A DNA stretch of 64,000 bases from Luteibacter rhizovicinus DSM 16549 (GCF_001887595.1 NZ_CP017480.1:1826001-1890000); one strand, 5' to 3'; shown: positions 34,254-44,007, numbered from the stretch's first letter. Notes: generated from the letters alone by a model not told the origin. A program made the numbers and translations.

Positions 34254-36743
34254 TCAGATCTGCGGGACGCGCGGGTCGCCGGTGTCGACGGCGGCGATGC
34301 GTTCTTCGAACTCGCGAGCGGGCACGGCCTTGCCGAACAGGAAGCCCTGCATCTGCGGGCAGCCGGCGGAGCTGAGGAAGTTGGCTTGCTCGATGCTTTC
34401 CACGCCTTCGGCGAGCACCTGCTTGTTCATGCCGGCGCCCATCGCGATGATGGCGCTGACGATGGCGGCACTGTCGTTGTCCCAGGCGACATCGCGAATG
34501 AAGGTGCGATCGATCTTCAAGGTGTCGATGGGGAAGTGCTTCAGGTACGACAGGCTGCAATAGCCGGTGCCGAAGTCGTCCAGGCTGAGTGATACGCCGA
34601 GCGACTTGATCCGGTGCAGCAGGTCGGCGATGTGGTCGCCGCCTTCCATCACCGTGCGCTCGGTGAGCTCCAGCTCGAGCAGGGTAGGGTGCAGGCTGGT
34701 CTCGGCAAGCACGACACGCAGCGACTCGAAGAATCGCGTGTGCTGGAACTGCAGGGCGGACACATTCACCGAGACGGACAGGGGCCGGTAGAGACGTGCC
34801 CAGATTTCCGCCTGGCGACAGGCTTCGCGCAAGGCCCATTCGCCGATCGGCACGATGAGGCCGCAATCCTCGGCCACGGGGATGAACTGCTCCGGCGTGT
34901 AGACGTCCTCGCCATCCACCTGCCAGCGCAGCAGGGCCTCGGCCCCGACCACGGTGCCCAGGTTCACGTCGACCTTGGGTTGGTAGTGCAGGCTGAGTTC
35001 GTTGCGGGCAAGCGCCTTGCGTAGTTCGACTTCGATGCGGACACGCGCGCTGTTCCGTTCGTTCATGCTCGCATTGAAGAAGCGATAGCCGTTGCGGCCC
35101 TGCATCTTCGCTTCGTACATGGCGGTGTCGGCGTTGCGCAGCAGCGACTCCGCATCGAAGGCGTCGTCCGGATACACGCTGATGCCGATACTGAAACTGA
35201 TCGCGAGCGCCGAGGCATCCACGCCCACGGCTTCGCTGCAGGCTTCGAGCACGCGTTCGGCGACGGTGGCCGCATCGGAGGCGCCGTCCACATGGGGCAG
35301 CAGGGCGACGAATTCGTCGCCACCCAGGCGGCTGACGGTGTCGTCGGGACGCACGGCGGCGCGGATACGTCGCGCTACTTCCTGCAGCAAGGCATCGCCT
35401 GCCGCATGGCCCATGGAATCGTTGATCTGCTTGAAATGGTCGATGTCGACGAAGAGCAGGGCTGCACGCTGGTTACGCCGCGCCGCGACGGTCACGGCGA
35501 ACTCCATGCGCGATTGCAACAGCGCGCGGTTGGGCAGTCCGGTGAGCGTATCGTGGTGCGCAAGATGCGCCATCTTCAGCGCGAGCGCACGGGTCTCGCT
35601 CACGTCGTGAAACACCACGACGCCGCCGACGACATTGCCGGCGTGATCGTGGATGGGCGCCGCGGAATCCTCGATCGGGCTGTCGAAGCCGTTGCGGTGC
35701 ACGAGGATGGCATCGGTGGTCAGGCCGATGATGGTGTTCTTGGTCACCGCGGTGAGCAGCGGGTTCGCGATCGGCCGGCGCGTGAGTGGGTCGCGCAGCT
35801 GAAAGATGTCGTCCATGGGTCGGCCCACGGCTTCGTGGCTGGTCCAGCCGGTCATCGCTTCGGCGATGGGGTTGAGCGAGGTGACGATCAGGTACGGGTC
35901 CGTGGTGATCACGGCGTCGCCGATCGATTTGAGGGTGACCTCGGCCAGTTCGCGCTCGCGGAACAGCGCGTCCTCGAAAGCCTTGCGCTCGCTGATGTCC
36001 ACGACCTGCGAGATGAAGTACAGCGGTTCGCCACTTTCGTCGCGAACCAGGGACACGGTGAGCAGTGCATGCACCAATCGCCCGTCGCGACGGATGTAGC
36101 GCTTCTCCAGGTGATACGAGGCGCGTTCGCCCTGAAGTATCTTCTGCACGAGCGCGAGATCGGTCGCAAGGTCGTCCGGGTGCGTGATGTCCTGGTAGGC
36201 AGCGGTGAGCAATTCCTGATCGGTGTAGCCGAGCATGGTGCAGAGCGCTTCGTTCACCTGCAGCCAGCGGCCGTTGGGTAGTACGAGGGCCATGCCGATC
36301 GCCGCATGGCGGAAGGCCTGCGAGAAGCGCCGTTCGCTTTCCTTCAGGCGCGCTTCGAGGACATGCCGGCCGGAGATGTCGGCGAGAAGGATGGAAACAC
36401 CCCGAATCGCGCCGTCGTCATCGATGTCCGGGGTGAACGTGGCCTGGGCATAGCACTTGCCGTCGTCCCGGCGTATTTCGCGATCGGCGATAACGGGATC
36501 GCCGGCAAGCGCGGCGGTCACACCGGGTTCGATGCGGGCGTACACCGCAGGCGCGATGACTTCATCGAGACGGCGCCCGACGAGTCCGTCTTGCTCGATG
36601 CCCATCCAGGCGGCATACGCGGGACTGGCGAAGCGATAGCGCAACGAGGTGTCGACGTAGGCCATCATCGCCGGCGCTCGCTCCAGCAAGTAGGCCGCCC
36701 AGTCGGTCGGAGAGTCGTTAACGGGTGGAGCGGGAAGGCGCAT
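34254..36743 (-). CDS. PAS-GGDEF-EAL cyclic-di-GMP signalling protein
   Basis: An 829-residue cytoplasmic protein with three PAS/PAC sensor modules (about residues 12-125, 130-250 and 260-380). The GGDEF domain has an intact RLGGDEF signature near residue 472 and DxD-type FVDIDHFKQIND. The EAL domain contains EALLRW near residue 601, ELTERTVMEGG and DDFGTGYCSLSYLK. Both catalytic signatures are complete, so synthesis and breakdown of c-di-GMP are both possible. No membrane segment was seen. A TTG 27 bases further upstream is an alternative start. It would couple redox or ligand sensing to the motile/sessile switch. Confidence 0.92.
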   Translation of the reverse strand: MRLPAPPVNDSPTDWAAYLLERAPAMMAYVDTSLRYRFASPAYAAWMGIEQDGLVGRRLDEVIAPAVYARIEPGVTAALAGDPVIADREIRRDDGKCYAQATFTPDIDDDGAIRGVSILLADISGRHVLEARLKESERRFSQAFRHAAIGMALVLPNGRWLQVNEALCTMLGYTDQELLTAAYQDITHPDDLATDLALVQKILQGERASYHLEKRYIRRDGRLVHALLTVSLVRDESGEPLYFISQVVDISERKAFEDALFRERELAEVTLKSIGDAVITTDPYLIVTSLNPIAEAMTGWTSHEAVGRPMDDIFQLRDPLTRRPIANPLLTAVTKNTIIGLTTDAILVHRNGFDSPIEDSAAPIHDHAGNVVGGVVVFHDVSETRALALKMAHLAHHDTLTGLPNRALLQSRMEFAVTVAARRNQRAALLFVDIDHFKQINDSMGHAAGDALLQEVARRIRAAVRPDDTVSRLGGDEFVALLPHVDGASDAATVAERVLEACSEAVGVDASALAISFSIGISVYPDDAFDAESLLRNADTAMYEAKMQGRNGYRFFNASMNERNSARVRIEVELRKALARNELSLHYQPKVDVNLGTVVGAEALLRWQVDGEDVYTPEQFIPVAEDCGLIVPIGEWALREACRQAEIWARLYRPLSVSVNVSALQFQHTRFFESLRVVLAETSLHPTLLELELTERTVMEGGDHIADLLHRIKSLGVSLSLDDFGTGYCSLSYLKHFPIDTLKIDRTFIRDVAWDNDSAAIVSAIIAMGAGMNKQVLAEGVESIEQANFLSSAGCPQMQGFLFGKAVPAREFEERIAAVDTGDPRVPQI

Positions 36744-36820
36744 GCGGTCGCCGAAGACACGATGGCCCAACTCTAATGCGTCCCTGCGGCGGCGTATATC
36801 GAAGGATTCGTGAAGATCGG

Positions 36821-37948
36821 TCAGTGTACGGAGGGTGCTGGCGCGGAAAGCACACCGTTGGCATCCAGCAGGACCTTGCCGAGCGCGTGAACCTCGGTGG
36901 CCGTGTCGTAGCGTTCCGCCAGCGTGTCGAGCAAGGGGCCAAGTGCATCGGGGGCGAGCGGGTAACCATGGGCGAGGATCCGCGCCTTGCCCGGTGATGG
37001 CTGGGCGACCGTCACGGCGGCCATGCCGAGGCCGACAGCTTCATGGGCGTAAAGCATGGGCTGGGGCAGGGCGGCATCGGCGTCGGCCATGGCTTCGATG
37101 AGGTAACCCGCGGTCTGCGCAGGCTCGCCTTCGAGATGCAGGGGCACGTGATGCGCGGCGAGCAAGGCGGCGTACTGGCGCAGCTCGAAGATGGTGCCGG
37201 CGAACTCATGGGCCGGGTTGTCCCGTCGCGCACCTGCGCGGGCGAACCAGCCGGCGATACCGGGAATGCCCACGCGGCCTTCGGCATAGCGCAGCGGCAG
37301 GCCACGCGAGCCCAGCGCCGTTTCTTCCTTATACGGCGTGAGCAGGGCGGTCTCGAGCATGGTCCACAAGGGGGCCAGGTTCACGTGTTCGTACTGCACG
37401 CAGGTGAGCGCGAGGAGGTCGTCGCGGCTGAGGTAGCGCGCGTGTTCGAGACGTACGCCCAGGGTCCGCATGAGAAAATCCGCCGTCGCGGCACCGGCTT
37501 CACCGCGGCCGACCAGTTCCACTTCCATCGTTGCCGTCAGTTCCTCGGCGAGCTCGGCCGGGGCCAGCAGCATCCAGGGAACCAGGCGCATGGGGCCGCC
37601 CACATAGCGCGGATCCGGCACGAGCGGTTGCGCCGGCATGTGACCCTCATGGGTGCCGAAGGCGACCACGCCACCGGCGGTCGTCACGCGAGGCACGCGC
37701 CGGGCGAGTTCCTCGAGGGTGGCGAAGACCGGAAACCCGGGGCGCAGCAGCTCCACGCCGTCGAACAGGGCACCGACCAGGGCAAACCGCGAGGCTTCGA
37801 CGCCGGGGAGCAGTGCGCGCAGGTCGTCGGCCACCAGGCCGGCCAGGGTCTGTGCCTCGTCACGCGTCAGCTCGAGCCGGCCGGGCATCTCGCCCTTGGC
37901 CAGTTCCAGCGCCAGGAGGGCGGGGCAGGCGATCAGCGACTCGTTCAC
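36821..37948 (-). CDS. Conserved protein of unknown function
   Basis: A protein of about 375 residues, or 389 if it starts at ATG 37990. It is rich in Ala/Leu and without signal peptide or transmembrane segments. Recurring features are CPALLALELAKGEMPGRLELT near the N-terminus, FGTHEGHMPAQPLVPDP, VELVGRGEAGAATADFL and RDNPAHEFAGTIFEL. I do not recognise the family. GTG 37948 is chosen because similarity-like folding segments start there, but neither start has a clear ribosome site. It is divergent from the thiolase gene. Confidence 0.65.
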   Translation of the reverse strand: MNESLIACPALLALELAKGEMPGRLELTRDEAQTLAGLVADDLRALLPGVEASRFALVGALFDGVELLRPGFPVFATLEELARRVPRVTTAGGVVAFGTHEGHMPAQPLVPDPRYVGGPMRLVPWMLLAPAELAEELTATMEVELVGRGEAGAATADFLMRTLGVRLEHARYLSRDDLLALTCVQYEHVNLAPLWTMLETALLTPYKEETALGSRGLPLRYAEGRVGIPGIAGWFARAGARRDNPAHEFAGTIFELRQYAALLAAHHVPLHLEGEPAQTAGYLIEAMADADAALPQPMLYAHEAVGLGMAAVTVAQPSPGKARILAHGYPLAPDALGPLLDTLAERYDTATEVHALGKVLLDANGVLSAPAPSVH

Positions 37949-38141
37949 GGCGGGGGTTTTCCGAACGGCAAAGGAACGCGATTCTACCATCCGTGCATCT
38001 CGGGCTTTCGCCCGGAGGGGATGCGGGTTAGCCTTGCCGATACGCGTTCGTCGGCGATCGTCGGCGTCCGCGATCCCTTCGCCTGCAAACGGGCCCTTGC
38101 CCCGGCACCCTCATTCGATTCTGGATTGTCCTTTTAAGAGC

Positions 38142-39428
38142 ATGGAAAAGACGCAAAAGCGCGTGGGTGTGGTCGGCGGCGTCCGCATTCCCTTCTGCCG
38201 CAACAACACCGCCTATGCCGATGTCGGCAATTTCGGTATGTCGGTCAAGGTGCTGGGATCGTTGGTCGAGAAGTTCGGCCTGCACGGTACGGAGCTGGGT
38301 GAGGTCGCCATGGGCGCCGTCATCCGCCACTCCTCCGACTGGAACCTGGCCCGCGAGGCCCTGCTTTCGTCCGGCCTTGCGCCGACGACACCGGGCATCA
38401 CCACGGCGCGCGCCTGCGGCACCTCGCTCGACAACGCGATCGTCATCGCCAACAAGATCGCCGCCGGGCAGATCGAGGCCGGTATCGCCGGCGGGTCGGA
38501 CACCACCAGCGACGTTCCCATCGTCTACGGGCAGAAGCTGCGCAAGCGCCTGCTCGCGCTGAATCGCGCGAAGACGCTCAAGGAGAAGTTCACCGTCGCG
38601 ACGCGCGGCTTCTCCCTGAAGGAATTGAAGCCCTCCTTCCCCGGCGTGGCCGAGCCCCGCACGGGCAAGTCCATGGGCGACCATTGCGAGCTGATGGCGA
38701 AGGAATGGAAGGTCGGCCGCCTCGAGCAGGATGAGCTCGCGCTCTCCAGCCACAAGAAGCTGGCTGCCGCTTATGAGACCGGCTTCTTCGACGATCTGGT
38801 CGTGCCGTTCCGTGGTCTCAAGCGTGACGGCTTCCTGCGTGGCGATTCCACGCTGGAGAAGCTGTCCTCGCTGAAGCCGGCGTTCGACAAGACCACCGGC
38901 CAGGGCACGCTCACCGCAGGCAACTCCACCGGCCTGTCCGATGGCGCCGCCGCCGTCCTGCTGGCCAGCGACGAGTGGGCGAGCAATCGTGGCCTTTCGA
39001 TCCAGGCCTACCTCACGCACGCGCAGATTTCCGCCGTCGACTTCGTCCATGGCGAAGGCCTGTTGATGGCGCCGACCGTGGCCGTGCCCCGCATGCTTAA
39101 GCAGGCCGGGCTGACCTTGCAGGATTTCGACTTCTACGAGATCCACGAAGCCTTCGCGGCCCAGGTGCTGTGCACGCTGCGTGCATGGGAATCCGACGAC
39201 TATTGCCGCAACCGGCTGGGGCTCGATGGCCCGCTGGGATCGATCGATCCGTCGAAGCTCAACGTCTACGGCTCCAGTCTCGCGGCGGGTCATCCCTTCG
39301 CGGCGACCGGTGCGCGCATCGTCGCCACCCTGGCGAAGATGCTCGAGCAGAAGGGCTCGGGCCGCGGCCTGATTTCCATCTGTACTGCGGGCGGCATGGG
39401 CGTCACGGCGATCCTCGAACGTCCCTGA
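38142..39428 (+). CDS. fadI: 3-ketoacyl-CoA thiolase (FadI-like)
   Basis: A 428-residue thiolase with nucleophile Cys92 (ARACGTSLDN), the His of YEIHEAFAAQ near residue 333, GHPFAATGAR and the second Cys in CTAGGMGV near residue 413. The start MEKTQKRVGVVGGVRIPFCR and an insertion-rich loop fit the FadI (anaerobic beta-oxidation) subgroup of about 430 residues rather than short AtoB. The reaction is cleavage of 3-ketoacyl-CoA to acetyl-CoA. No fadJ partner is adjacent. AAGAG lies close to ATG 38142. Confidence 0.9.
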   Translation: MEKTQKRVGVVGGVRIPFCRNNTAYADVGNFGMSVKVLGSLVEKFGLHGTELGEVAMGAVIRHSSDWNLAREALLSSGLAPTTPGITTARACGTSLDNAIVIANKIAAGQIEAGIAGGSDTTSDVPIVYGQKLRKRLLALNRAKTLKEKFTVATRGFSLKELKPSFPGVAEPRTGKSMGDHCELMAKEWKVGRLEQDELALSSHKKLAAAYETGFFDDLVVPFRGLKRDGFLRGDSTLEKLSSLKPAFDKTTGQGTLTAGNSTGLSDGAAAVLLASDEWASNRGLSIQAYLTHAQISAVDFVHGEGLLMAPTVAVPRMLKQAGLTLQDFDFYEIHEAFAAQVLCTLRAWESDDYCRNRLGLDGPLGSIDPSKLNVYGSSLAAGHPFAATGARIVATLAKMLEQKGSGRGLISICTAGGMGVTAILERP

Positions 39429-39451
39429 TCCACGGCTACGACACCACCCGC

Positions 39452-40003
39452 ATGCTCGCACTTCGCACCAGTACCTCGCTCAGCGCTCTCGGGCTCGTCA
39501 TCGGCATCGCCGCGACGAGCTGGCTCACGGCGCTCACCTACGAGCGCGCGCCTGCCACGCGTCCCCTGGCCGAAGTGGTGATGCCGACGCGGCTGCCGAA
39601 ACCGGTCAAGGCGCATCCGCTGGCGTTGTCTCCGGGCACCGCTCCGGCTGCCGCGGAAACGGCGGGGCGTCCCCGCGTGCACGTGTCGGTCGATCGTACG
39701 GTCGCCGCGCCGCGCGTTGCGAGCGGGTCAAAGCCCGAGCCCCTTGTTCCCGTCTACATGCCCTCGCCGCGCTATCCCATGACGGCGATACGTGCGCAAC
39801 GCGAAGGTCAGGTCATCCTCAATGTCACCGTCACCCAGGACGGTGACGTGACCGACGTCAGCGTCGGCCGCAGTAGCGGCGATCTCGACCTGGATCATGC
39901 CGCGACGGACGCCGTCCGCGGCTGGCGCTTCGCGGCGGCGGATAATCGTCCGTCCCGTTACACCGCCGACCTGCCGATTCGCTTCGAACTCACGCGCCTC
40001 TAG
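39452..40003 (+). CDS. TonB-like energy transducer protein
   Basis: A 183-residue protein with one N-terminal transmembrane helix (about residues 8-28), a Pro/Ala-rich periplasmic linker and a C-terminal TonB domain (PRYPMTAIRAQREGQVILNVTV, VGRSSGDLDLDHAATDAVRGWRF). This is the periplasmic contact domain for outer-membrane receptors, but without ExbB/ExbD nearby it may be a TonB-family accessory protein. It lies 23 bp after fadI in the same direction. Confidence 0.82.
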   Translation: MLALRTSTSLSALGLVIGIAATSWLTALTYERAPATRPLAEVVMPTRLPKPVKAHPLALSPGTAPAAAETAGRPRVHVSVDRTVAAPRVASGSKPEPLVPVYMPSPRYPMTAIRAQREGQVILNVTVTQDGDVTDVSVGRSSGDLDLDHAATDAVRGWRFAAADNRPSRYTADLPIRFELTRL

Positions 40004-40029
40004 GGCAGGTTGCTCCAGAGCAGCCCGTT

Positions 40030-41961
40030 CTAGAGAATGCCGGCCGCCGATGAGCCGAACGCCGTGATCATCCGCGTGTAGATGAGCTTCAACGACACGT
40101 CGACCTCGGGGAAGTCGCCCACGGGTTCGTAGCATTCGAAGAAACGCGGGTCGGTCCAGCGCATCGGAATGCAGCCGGGCTTGAGCTCATAGCTGGTGGC
40201 GTACCGGAACGGCCACAGATCGAAGAAGGGCAGGCGCTCCGACACATCGCCGATGAACTCGTTCACCGACGAGAGCACGGGAATCTTCTTTTCACGCGGA
40301 CCGATCACCCAGGCGTTGCCGGGCTCGGTGTCCTGCATGATCGAATCGCGCAGGCGGTCCGAAAAGCGCTTGTCGTAGATGATCACGCCGGACTCGGTGT
40401 TGTAGTGATCCGAGCGCGGATCGAAGTTATGCGTGCCCACCATCGCGAAGGTGTCATCGACGACGATCGACTTGGCGTGCAAGCCGAAGCGGATGCCTTC
40501 GGTGCTCAGTGGCGCCGGACGATGCCGCGCGCCGCGCCGGGAACGACTCCCCGCGCTGAGGAAACCCGATGATTCCGACGGCTGCACGGCGCCATACGAC
40601 GCGCGTCCTCCCGATGAACGCCGGCTGCGCCCGCTACCCGAGCCCGTCGCGGCCAGGGGCGGCGTGACCAGGGCCGTCGAGGGATTCTCGAGCGCGTCGA
40701 TGTCGGCATTCGCCGGATGCGGCTTCAGCTCGTAGATCTCGAAACCGTAGTCCGTGAGGTAGCGTTTGCGGTGCTTGTACGACAGCGCATACACCGCGAA
40801 TGCATCCGTCGAGGCCAGCGAGTTGGTCGACACGACGATGCGCGGCGGTGTCGGCTGCGCATGCAGGCGATCGAAAATCTTCTGCGCCGGCTTGCTCATG
40901 ACGAGGTAGGGCGTCTGCAGGACGATCTCGCTCTTCGCGTTGCGCACCAGGCCCATGATGTGGCGGGTCAACGTCCTTGCCTCGCGGCGCTTGGGCTCGT
41001 CGGTCTTGCCGGGCAGGTCCGACAGGTACTCGATGCGGTTCATCCGTAGCGTCGACCGTATGATCCGGTCGTCGAGCCAGTCGGGGTCCTCGGCGTCGCT
41101 GACGATCTGGGCGACACGCTCGGGATGCTCGTAGGTCGGTGGCAGCCAGTGCCGGGGGTCGTCGGTATCGGCGAGGAGCTCCCGGTTCACGTCATGCAGG
41201 TGGGTCAGGGCAATCGAGCGCTTATGTGTCCAGAACTGGTCGAAGCTGGCCCCCATGGTCTTCGCCGCCGGGCCACCGACCATCACGTCGCGGTCGATGT
41301 AGTCGAAGCTGCCATCCCAGTCGAAGTAGCGGTCTTCGTAGTTGCGCCCGCCGGTGATGCCGATCAGGTCGTCGACCACGATCAGCTTGTTATGCATCCG
41401 CTGGTTGAACTTGTAGAAGCAGCAGAGGATGCCGGCCGCGAACTCCAGCGGCGGCGTCCGTGCGCTGTGAAAGGTGGGGTTGTAGAGCCGGACCTCGAGG
41501 TTGTCGCTGGCGCGGGCCAGGGTGGCCAGCAGGCCCGGATCGCCGAAGGAAAACAGCTGGTCGGCGAGGATGCGTACGTGGACACCGCGGCGCGCGGCCT
41601 GGATCAGCTCATCGAGGACCAGCTTGCCGGCATCGTCCTGCTCCCAGATATAGGTCTGCACGTCGATGGTCTGGGTGGCGGCACGGATGAGGTTGATCCG
41701 CGCCGCCATGGCCTGCTCGCCATCCTCGAGCAGCGTGGCTACATGGACCGGCTTGTCCGCGGTCGATGCGGTATTGGCTTCCTTCGCCGCATCGACGAGC
41801 GGGGAGGGCGTGGCGCAGCGGTCGGCCTGGTGACAGGTGAGCTGGCGGTCCACCGTGAGGGAGACCACGGCGTCGGCCTCACGGATGCGCGTGCGCGACA
41901 GCGAGCAACCGCCGGCAAGGAGCGTGGCGGCGAGGAGCAGGATCGTAAGGAAGCGGCGCAT
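40030..41961 (-). CDS. Phospholipase D-family lipoprotein
   Basis: A 643-residue lipoprotein (lipobox LAGGC, Cys19) with two PLD catalytic HKD motifs: HNKLIVVDDLIGITGG and HAKSIVVDDTFAMVGTHNFDPRS. It resembles cardiolipin synthase C / YmdC-type enzymes that transfer phosphatidyl groups or cleave phosphodiesters at the periplasmic face. A low-complexity Ser/Arg/Gly-rich insertion of roughly 45 residues (GSGSGRSRRSSGG onward) precedes the second HKD motif. It is a single gene, convergent with the TonB-like gene. Confidence 0.88.
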   Translation of the reverse strand: MRRFLTILLLAATLLAGGCSLSRTRIREADAVVSLTVDRQLTCHQADRCATPSPLVDAAKEANTASTADKPVHVATLLEDGEQAMAARINLIRAATQTIDVQTYIWEQDDAGKLVLDELIQAARRGVHVRILADQLFSFGDPGLLATLARASDNLEVRLYNPTFHSARTPPLEFAAGILCCFYKFNQRMHNKLIVVDDLIGITGGRNYEDRYFDWDGSFDYIDRDVMVGGPAAKTMGASFDQFWTHKRSIALTHLHDVNRELLADTDDPRHWLPPTYEHPERVAQIVSDAEDPDWLDDRIIRSTLRMNRIEYLSDLPGKTDEPKRREARTLTRHIMGLVRNAKSEIVLQTPYLVMSKPAQKIFDRLHAQPTPPRIVVSTNSLASTDAFAVYALSYKHRKRYLTDYGFEIYELKPHPANADIDALENPSTALVTPPLAATGSGSGRSRRSSGGRASYGAVQPSESSGFLSAGSRSRRGARHRPAPLSTEGIRFGLHAKSIVVDDTFAMVGTHNFDPRSDHYNTESGVIIYDKRFSDRLRDSIMQDTEPGNAWVIGPREKKIPVLSSVNEFIGDVSERLPFFDLWPFRYATSYELKPGCIPMRWTDPRFFECYEPVGDFPEVDVSLKLIYTRMITAFGSSAAGIL

Positions 41962-42021
41962 GCCGTCGATGATAGGGGACGGGCGACAACGCCAGGTGAG
42001 CTTGCGCCGGCGCAGGGCTTG

Positions 42022-42576
42022 TCAGGGTGCTTCGAGGACGATAGCCATGCCGAGATTCACGCGATCGGAGAGGGCGCCACGGCGACCCCGCATCTCGAAA
42101 TCGGTACGGTCGATCATGCCCTGCAGCTGAAGGATGCAGCCAGCCAGCGACTCCGTCGGACAACGGTTGCCCTGCAGGTGGAAGGTGACCGGTTGGGTGA
42201 TGCCGCGCAGGGTGAGCTTGCCGGCGACGTCCCCGCCGTGGGTCAGCAACATCAAGGGCGTCGGCAGGGATTCGAAATGAATGGTGGGGTAGTGGACGGC
42301 ATCGAAGAACTCCGGCGCGAGGACCCAGCGCCGGAGTCTGGCCGATTCCATACGGATACTTTCGGTGTCGATATCGGCCCGGACCACGGCGGTCTGTGCG
42401 GCGTGATCGATGGAAACGTCACCACGAATACCTTCGAACGCACCCGAGACGTTGCTGACCCAAAGCAGCCGGACACTGAACTCGGCGCGTGAACGCACGG
42501 GATCGATTCGCAGGTCGGCGGCGGCCAGAGGCGCCGCCGACAGGAGAAGCACGATCGCCGCAAACAGGTGACGCAT
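42022..42576 (-). CDS. YceI-family periplasmic protein
   Basis: A 184-residue protein with a signal peptide (MRHLFAAIVLLLSAAPLAAA) and the YceI lipocalin-like fold: IDPVRSRAEFSVRLLWVSNVSG, FDAVHYPTIHFES, GKLTLRGITQPVTFHL and MIDRTDFEM. YceI proteins bind polyisoprenoid or amide-like ligands. One cysteine pair (CPTESLAGC) is present. It starts 8 bp after the sixA stop in the same direction, so it is the last gene of a parA-sixA-yceI unit. Confidence 0.87.
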   Translation of the reverse strand: MRHLFAAIVLLLSAAPLAAADLRIDPVRSRAEFSVRLLWVSNVSGAFEGIRGDVSIDHAAQTAVVRADIDTESIRMESARLRRWVLAPEFFDAVHYPTIHFESLPTPLMLLTHGGDVAGKLTLRGITQPVTFHLQGNRCPTESLAGCILQLQGMIDRTDFEMRGRRGALSDRVNLGMAIVLEAP

Positions 42577-42584
42577 ACAGCTAC

Positions 42585-43052
42585 TCAGTTTGGAGGAGAC
42601 CAGAACGTCTCGAGCTTGGCTTTGCCGGGTTCCAGGGGGCCATCGAAGACGAGTCGGGCCATGCCACCGGGCGGCATGCCACGGTAATCCTCGGACCGGC
42701 CTTCGACGAGGAAGGCTACCAGCTGTTCGATGCCGGGATTGTGACCGACGAGGACCACACGCTCGACATCCGATTGCTTGTCGAGGAGGTCGTAGAGATC
42801 GCCGGGCGTGGCGTCGTAGATGCTTGTTTCGTAGGAGGGCTCGACCTGACCGAGGGCCAGGGCTGCCGTTTCCCTGGTGCGTTCGGCGGGGGAGCATAGG
42901 ATGCGGTCGTACTTGATGCCGTGGCTGGCGAGCCATTCGCCCGCGGCGCGTGCTTCGTTCTTGCCGTGTTCGGTGAGCTTTCGCTCGCGGTCGTCCTTGC
43001 CGTCCTTACTGGCCTCGGCTTCAGCGTGACGCAACAGGATGAGTTCGTGCAT
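42585..43052 (-). CDS. sixA: Phosphohistidine phosphatase SixA
   Basis: A 155-residue histidine phosphatase with the catalytic RHAEAE motif at residues 8-13 (His9), an Arg in SPAERTRET and the second His in VLVGHNPG. The size and motifs match SixA, which removes phosphate from histidine of Hpt domains or NPr. GGAGG eight bases before ATG 43052 fixes the start. It lies between parA and yceI on one strand. Confidence 0.9.
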   Translation of the reverse strand: MHELILLRHAEAEASKDGKDDRERKLTEHGKNEARAAGEWLASHGIKYDRILCSPAERTRETAALALGQVEPSYETSIYDATPGDLYDLLDKQSDVERVVLVGHNPGIEQLVAFLVEGRSEDYRGMPPGGMARLVFDGPLEPGKAKLETFWSPPN

Positions 43053-43114
43053 GGGTACCGTCCTCCGCAATGCCACTGACGTGGCGTGGTGCAACCAACG
43101 CGTTCCCATACGGC

Positions 43115-43747
43115 TCAGGTGCTGCGCTTGATCCAGCGAAGCAGTTTTGCCCAGTCGTCCTGGTGTCCGCGTACGTTTTCCGAGTGGTAATCGAAGATGC
43201 CTTTACCGAGCGCCGTGAGCAAGACGTACGCTTGCGAGTCGCGAAGTTCCGCAACCACGGGGAAAGGAGCGCGTTCGCCCAGTTCGGCGACCGCGGCCTG
43301 GCTGGCGTTCGTCCACGGCTTCAGGCGATTGCCGACCAGGGCGACCGGCAGCTTGCCTCGCTTGACCCGCGGTATGGCCTGCAGCACGGCCAGGAAGTCG
43401 AGCGTGGCGTCGAGGTCGAAGTGCGAGGGCAGTACCGGCACGAGGATGACATCGGCCTTTTCCAGGTAGGGCTCGAGCTCCTTTTCGCCGACGCCCGCTG
43501 GCGTGTCGACGATGGTTCGCTGGATATCGGCCGGCAAGCGGTCGAAGGCTCTGCGGCTGCCTTCGACGGCGGTGACGCCGGGTACGTTCTCCGGCCGCCG
43601 GCTGACCCAGCGAAGGCTGGATTGCTGTCGGTCGGCGTCGACGATGGCCGTCTGCTTCCCGGCCTGTGCCCAGTGGGTGGCCAGCTGGGTGACCAGCGTC
43701 GTCTTGCCACAACCACCCTTGCTGCTTGCTACGAGCGTCGTAAGCAT
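43115..43747 (-). CDS. Orphan ParA-family ATPase
   Basis: A 210-residue deviant-Walker ATPase with SSKGGCGKTTL (Walker A, signature Lys before GG), VDADRQQSS (A') and RTIVDTPAGV (Walker B). Short ParA-like proteins of this size without ParB position cellular cargo or act in plasmid-like partition. There is no parB, mobile element or chemotaxis/flagellar gene nearby. It appears to be the first gene of a unit with sixA (62 bp apart). Confidence 0.87.
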   Translation of the reverse strand: MLTTLVASSKGGCGKTTLVTQLATHWAQAGKQTAIVDADRQQSSLRWVSRRPENVPGVTAVEGSRRAFDRLPADIQRTIVDTPAGVGEKELEPYLEKADVILVPVLPSHFDLDATLDFLAVLQAIPRVKRGKLPVALVGNRLKPWTNASQAAVAELGERAPFPVVAELRDSQAYVLLTALGKGIFDYHSENVRGHQDDWAKLLRWIKRST

Positions 43748-43809
43748 TCGCGCGCACCTGCCGTGGGAGGGCTCCTAGCCTACACACCCAGCGGACCCAC
43801 GCAAACGGG

Positions 43810-44007
43810 TCAGAACATCTTTGCGCGGACTTTCGGCAGCACGACCAGGATGAGGGTCGCCAGGGGGCCGAGGAAGAGCGAGATCGCCCACCAGGCGAGC
43901 CCGCTGCGGTTCTTGCCTTGTGCGAGGCCGGCGTTGATCAGCGTGAGCGTGCCCCAGCCGACGAAAAAACCAGCGGGCGCGCTGGTGAAGAAGGCAAAAT
44001 GATCCAC
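43810..44007 (-). CDS. Small two-helix membrane protein
   Basis: A 65-residue protein with two transmembrane helices (about residues 9-27 and 38-58) joined by QGKNRSG, and a basic C-terminus (PKVRAKMF). The start is GTG 44007, preceded by AGGAG at seven bases. The family is not recognised. The gene lies alone between parA and a divergent exported protein. Confidence 0.72.
   Translation of the reverse strand: MDHFAFFTSAPAGFFVGWGTLTLINAGLAQGKNRSGLAWWAISLFLGPLATLILVVLPKVRAKMF

Noticed and set aside
35292..36281. Plus-strand frame of about 330 codons opposite the GGDEF-EAL gene
   Set aside because: It is antisense to clear PAS and GGDEF sequence; no ribosome site or domain.
38028..39461. Long minus-strand frame opposite the thiolase gene
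   Set aside because: It mirrors fadI, which has complete catalytic motifs on the plus strand; no domain is recognisable on the minus strand.
41000..44000. Plasmid-type partition locus because of the ParA ATPase
   Set aside because: No ParB, replication protein, parS-like repeats or mobility genes; the flanks are chromosomal housekeeping genes.
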